From: Microbacterium sp. T2.11-28
GTDB taxonomy: Bacteria > Actinomycetota > Actinomycetes > Actinomycetales > Microbacteriaceae
Assembly (NCBI RefSeq): GCF_950097975.1
Contig: NZ_CATNHF010000032.1
Span: 1-64,000, forward strand
Direction of reading: 5' to 3'
DNA length: 64,000 bases
This document shows positions 61,163 through 64,000 of the stretch, in pieces (positions within the stretch are counted from its first letter, which is position 1; every line of letters starts with the position of its first letter). The position numbers were made by a program, and so were the translations under genes. Under the pieces are notes generated by a model. That model had not been told where the DNA came from. It ran no database searches and was given only the letters and a program-made list of their open reading frames with translations.

Positions 61163-62073
61163 CTAGCCGAGAGGCGCGTGGGTGCGCGCACCCACGGATG
61201 CTGCAACGAATCCGACCGTCAACAACACGCCCACGGCGACGACGAGGCTGAGCGCGCCGAGCCATCCGGCTATGGGATAGGTGACGAGGAGACTTGCGTG
61301 GGACAGCGAGAACGGTGCTGTGCAGACGAGACTGCGGTTATCGTCCGTGGAAGCCGCGAGAAGTACTCGCGCTGACGGCGTTTGATCAGAGAGGTGCCGG
61401 CGCTGAGTATCGCTCACACGGCCAGCAAGAGCCACCACAGGGTCGTCGCGATCGCCGCGACTATCGTGAAGACGAGGCCACTCGCGAGACCGACGAGCAC
61501 GAGGACAGCTCCGCCGAGCATCGTGCGCGTAACTCCAACAGCGTCGACAATTTGAGCCGTGTCGAACGCAACGATCGATGAGCCGACTCCGTACGCGGCG
61601 TATGCGATGGCCAATGCGCCGTCGTCGAGAGCGAGGAAGCTCTTGATGTACACGACGCTGTTCACGAGGATGAGAGCGGAGCCGGTTGCGACAACGATGT
61701 CTATCAGCCTGAGGAAGCGGAGGCTGCCCGTGCGGGCGAGTACCCGCACTCCCTCCGTGGTTCGTTGCCAGAAGCTCAACACCCACGCTTTTCCGGCACG
61801 GGGCGGAATTGTCGTCGCAAACACGAGCGCTGCGGAGATGAGGAATCCGCCGACGGTCGCGGCGAAGAGGTGCGAGTAGGCGATGGCAATTCGCAGGGCA
61901 GCTGCGACGACCGCTTCGTCGCAGACGAGACGGGCCAGGAAGAGTGCCTTCGTATAGTCCCGTTCGCCCGTGAGAATGCTGGGGGTAGCCGACTGGGAAG
62001 AGGGGGTGAAGGTGGCCGACGAGGACTGCAGTAGGAAGATCAGTACATAGATCTGCCGCGTCTCAGTGACGAG
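61163..62073 (-). pseudogene. MFS transporter, frameshifted and lacking the N-terminus
   Basis: From about 62073 the frame reads TRQIYVLIFLLQSSSATFTP and FAATVGGFLISAALVF, with later SALILVNSVVYIKSFLAL, then stops at 61414 after TLWWLLLAV. A +1 frame continues with TPSARVLLAASTDDNRSLV and SLSHASLLVTYPIAGWLGA to 61163. Both halves match MFS permeases. About 100 N-terminal residues are absent. The gene is inactive. Confidence 0.75.
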
Positions 62074-62364
62074 GGTGGACCCAGCGCCGTGGCCGCTCGG
62101 ATTATGTCGGCGCCGATGACGACGGCCCGGGGGGCGACAGTACCTGCCTGGGATGCGGCATGCTGCGATCCGTCTGGGGCGTGGAGAGGCGGCGCGGCTC
62201 CGAACGCCGACAGAGAGCCATGCCGGTGCCGATGATGACTCCCATTCTCATTACCTCCACACGCCGCAATGGGAGGCTGGCCCGCGCGGCTTCGATGAGA
62301 GCATCAGAATCATCTCACCGCCGTTGCCGGCCTCGCATGCGTCTGGCTAGCGGTTGGCCAGATC
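62074..62364. other. no recognisable gene
   Basis: The 291-bp region has only short, basic frames on both strands with no ribosome-binding sites. It may hold the promoter of the M23 gene at 62365 and the lost start of the MFS gene. Confidence 0.4.
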
Positions 62365-63717
62365 ATGGAGCGACACACGTTGAATCACGAGCAGGGCCCT
62401 GAGGTCTGCGGCTGCGCCCCGAGCCGGCGCGAGCTGGCCGCGTTTAGCCGGGGCCGCACGGTCACGCGTCGCAGCGCCATCGGGTTCGGTGTCGTCGGCC
62501 TCGCAGCTGCCGGGCTCATCGCGTCCGGGCCGGCCTTCGCCGCCACCTATCCGTCGTGGGATGACGTCGAGAAGGCGAAGGCCAGCCTGGCGGCGAAGAG
62601 TCGCGAGGTCACCCGCATCGAAGGGCTTATCGCCTCCCTCGCCAATGACGTCGCCCTCAAGCAGGCGGAGGCCGAGCGGCTGAGCGCTGAGTACATCGCC
62701 GCGCAGGAGGCATTCGAAGAGGCCGCCGATCGCACAGTGTCGCTCCAGGGTCAGGCGGATTCCGAGCGAGCTCGTGCTGCCGAAGCAGCCGACAAGCTGG
62801 GCCGCCTCGCGGCGCAGCACTACCGATTGGGCGGCAATGACACGACGCTGGAGCTTTTCTTCTCGGGCTCGGCGGCAAACGCCGATGACCTGCTCGCACG
62901 GCTGGGCACAATGGACAAGCTCGTCGAGGCCAACCGTTCGGTCTACACGGATGCAGTGAGCGCCCGCGACAACGCGCAGAACCTGTCCAACCAGGCGGCC
63001 GTCGCCCGTGCCGAGCGCGACCGTCTCCAGCAGCAGACCGAGGCTAAGATGCTCCGCGCCCAGGACGCGGCGCAGAACGCGCAGTCGGCGCTCGACGCAC
63101 AGGACGCGAGAAGAGAAGTCCTCGAAGCTCAGCTCGCGGCGCTCAGAGACACCACAACCAAAACTGTTTCGAGATACAGGGCGGGAGTGGAGGCTCGTCG
63201 CAAGGCGCGCAAGGAGCGTTTGCGCCGTGAACGCGAGGAGGCTGAGCGCAGGGCGCGAGAGGAGCAGAGCAGTGGCTCGGAGCCAGGGGATGTGGCTGCA
63301 TCTGGCTGGACACGGCCCGCTTACGGGGGAGTCTCAAGGCACTTCGGGGCACGGGGCACCATCTGTGCCAACGGCTATTGCACATCAAGCGGGCACAGAG
63401 GTACGGACATGTACGCGGGTTGCGGTGCGCCAATCTTCGCCGCAGCAAGCGGTCGCGTCGTGTTCGCTGCGTATAACGGCGCGTGGGGGAACTTCGTCAA
63501 GATCGACCATGGCGGTGGTATTGCGAGCGCATATGCCCACATTAAACCGAGCGGTTTCGCGGTTAGATACGGCGAGGCGGTCAGGGCGGGCCAGGTCGTC
63601 GCGTACGCCGGCAACACGGGAGTATCGACGGGATGTCACGTCCACTTTGAGATCTACACAGGCGCGACGCGCATCAACCCTGTGCCGTTCATGCGGGCGC
63701 GAGGAGTCCATCTGTAG
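62365..63717 (+). CDS. coiled-coil M23-family peptidase, CwlO/EnvC-like (450 aa)
   Basis: An RR-containing signal (TVTRRSAIGFGVVGLAAAG) is followed by a long coiled coil (about 65-295, with KAKASLAAKSREVTRIEGLIA and RLRREREEAERR), and a C-terminal LytM domain with zinc ligands GHRGTDMYAG and CHVHFEI. It cleaves peptidoglycan; the coiled coil probably controls activity as in EnvC or CwlO. A RGTICANGYCTSSGHRG segment has a Cys pair close to the active site. GC content is lower in the second half than in the copper island. Confidence 0.88.
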   Translation: MERHTLNHEQGPEVCGCAPSRRELAAFSRGRTVTRRSAIGFGVVGLAAAGLIASGPAFAATYPSWDDVEKAKASLAAKSREVTRIEGLIASLANDVALKQAEAERLSAEYIAAQEAFEEAADRTVSLQGQADSERARAAEAADKLGRLAAQHYRLGGNDTTLELFFSGSAANADDLLARLGTMDKLVEANRSVYTDAVSARDNAQNLSNQAAVARAERDRLQQQTEAKMLRAQDAAQNAQSALDAQDARREVLEAQLAALRDTTTKTVSRYRAGVEARRKARKERLRREREEAERRAREEQSSGSEPGDVAASGWTRPAYGGVSRHFGARGTICANGYCTSSGHRGTDMYAGCGAPIFAAASGRVVFAAYNGAWGNFVKIDHGGGIASAYAHIKPSGFAVRYGEAVRAGQVVAYAGNTGVSTGCHVHFEIYTGATRINPVPFMRARGVHL

Positions 63718-63875
63718 CGGCCGACAACTCGCGCCGAACGGGGTTGTCACGCGACCGGGGCGGGATTGGCGACTTCCTCGGAAACTGCGCGGTCTGGAGG
63801 TGGTGTGTGCGCACCGCCTACGCGAGATTTGTCCGGCATCGCATCAACCCACTGCTGTTGGTCGGATAGGGCTGA
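63718..63875. other. no recognisable gene
   Basis: Short region between the M23 gene and a minus-strand remnant; no convincing reading frame. Confidence 0.4.
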
Positions 63876-63972
63876 TCAGTCCGGCGATCTTGTTCGCTTC
63901 CGCTTGGCCAGGCGCACTCGCTCCATCAAGTCGGAGTCATTGGACACGACGAAGGCATCGGCGGCACCTCCT
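63876..63972 (-). pseudogene. possible NYN/PIN-like domain C-terminal remnant
   Basis: The open frame encodes about 32 residues: ADAFVVSNDSDLMERVRLAK, ending RKRTRSPD. The VVSNDSDL motif is characteristic of NYN nucleases. A TAA lies directly upstream in frame (63973-63975), so the rest of the domain is missing, cut by a stop, or continues beyond a frameshift. Evidence is limited to one motif. Confidence 0.35.
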
Positions 63973-64000
63973 TAGGCCTCCCGAACAAGGTACGTTGCGA

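Noticed and set aside
1-64000. CRISPR arrays, rRNA or tRNA genes
   Set aside because: No regularly spaced repeats and no tRNA-like or rRNA-like sequences were recognised by eye.

Overview
The window is high-GC DNA from a Gram-positive actinobacterium. Codon use, GTG starts, the SCO6880-type transfer genes, DUF6153-like proteins and His-rich copper proteins suggest a Microbacteriaceae-like host (inference; no rRNA or tRNA gene was found). Almost everything is accessory: a mobile or formerly mobile element carrying a large copper-resistance island. No integrase or replication gene is visible, so plasmid versus integrative element cannot be decided.

Region 1 (1-7.2 kb) looks like a defence or genome-conflict cluster: an AlbA_2/Schlafen-type protein flanked by a 17-bp direct repeat, a DUF4062 protein, an orphan conserved protein, and a tightly coupled pair (a 496-aa protein of unknown family plus a 201-aa PD-(D/E)XK-like nuclease). 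Region 2 (7.2-22.6 kb) is a conjugation module: a MobF-type relaxase-helicase with two small membrane-anchored or secreted proteins on the plus strand, converging on an eleven-gene minus-strand type IV secretion operon with mostly 4-nt or 1-nt overlaps (SSB, DUF4913-like, HNH-like, VirD4/TraG coupling ATPase, ParA-like ATPase, VirB4-like ATPase, SCO6880 protein, TrbL/VirB6-like membrane protein, small pilin-like protein, M23 peptidase, membrane-anchored VirB8-like protein). A small winged-helix regulator is divergent from it. Region 3 (22.6-23.4 kb) is a scar: a frameshifted gene and an IS481-family transposase tail.

Region 4 (23.4-62 kb) is the copper island. Its plus-strand core is CsoR, a metallochaperone, CopA and a YHS protein. 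It also has a DUF4396-multicopper oxidase fusion, two clear DUF6153-like proteins and a third with the same C-terminus, a DUF305 lipoprotein, a sialidase-like lipoprotein, phosphoketolase, a second P-type ATPase with an unusual CPD motif, a TAT lipoprotein multicopper oxidase and a two-component system. Around these are envelope-maturation genes: lnt, lgt, ccdA, a TlpA-like lipoprotein, ccsB and resB. Four 17-bp palindromes of the form RTACCC-N5-GGGTAK, each overlapping a possible -10 box, suggest a local CsoR regulon. Copper would be sensed by CsoR and the two-component system, exported by the ATPases and oxidised outside the membrane. Lipoprotein and thiol-redox functions would help assemble these parts, and phosphoketolase could bypass copper-sensitive glycolysis (inference).

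The island is decaying in places. A type II GAPDH gene lacks its middle third, an alpha/beta hydrolase has a frameshift and a deletion, an MFS transporter is frameshifted and lacks its N-terminus, and several shorter remnants occur. The window ends with a thiol-redox operon, the MFS pseudogene, a coiled-coil M23 peptidase and a possible NYN-domain remnant at the edge.
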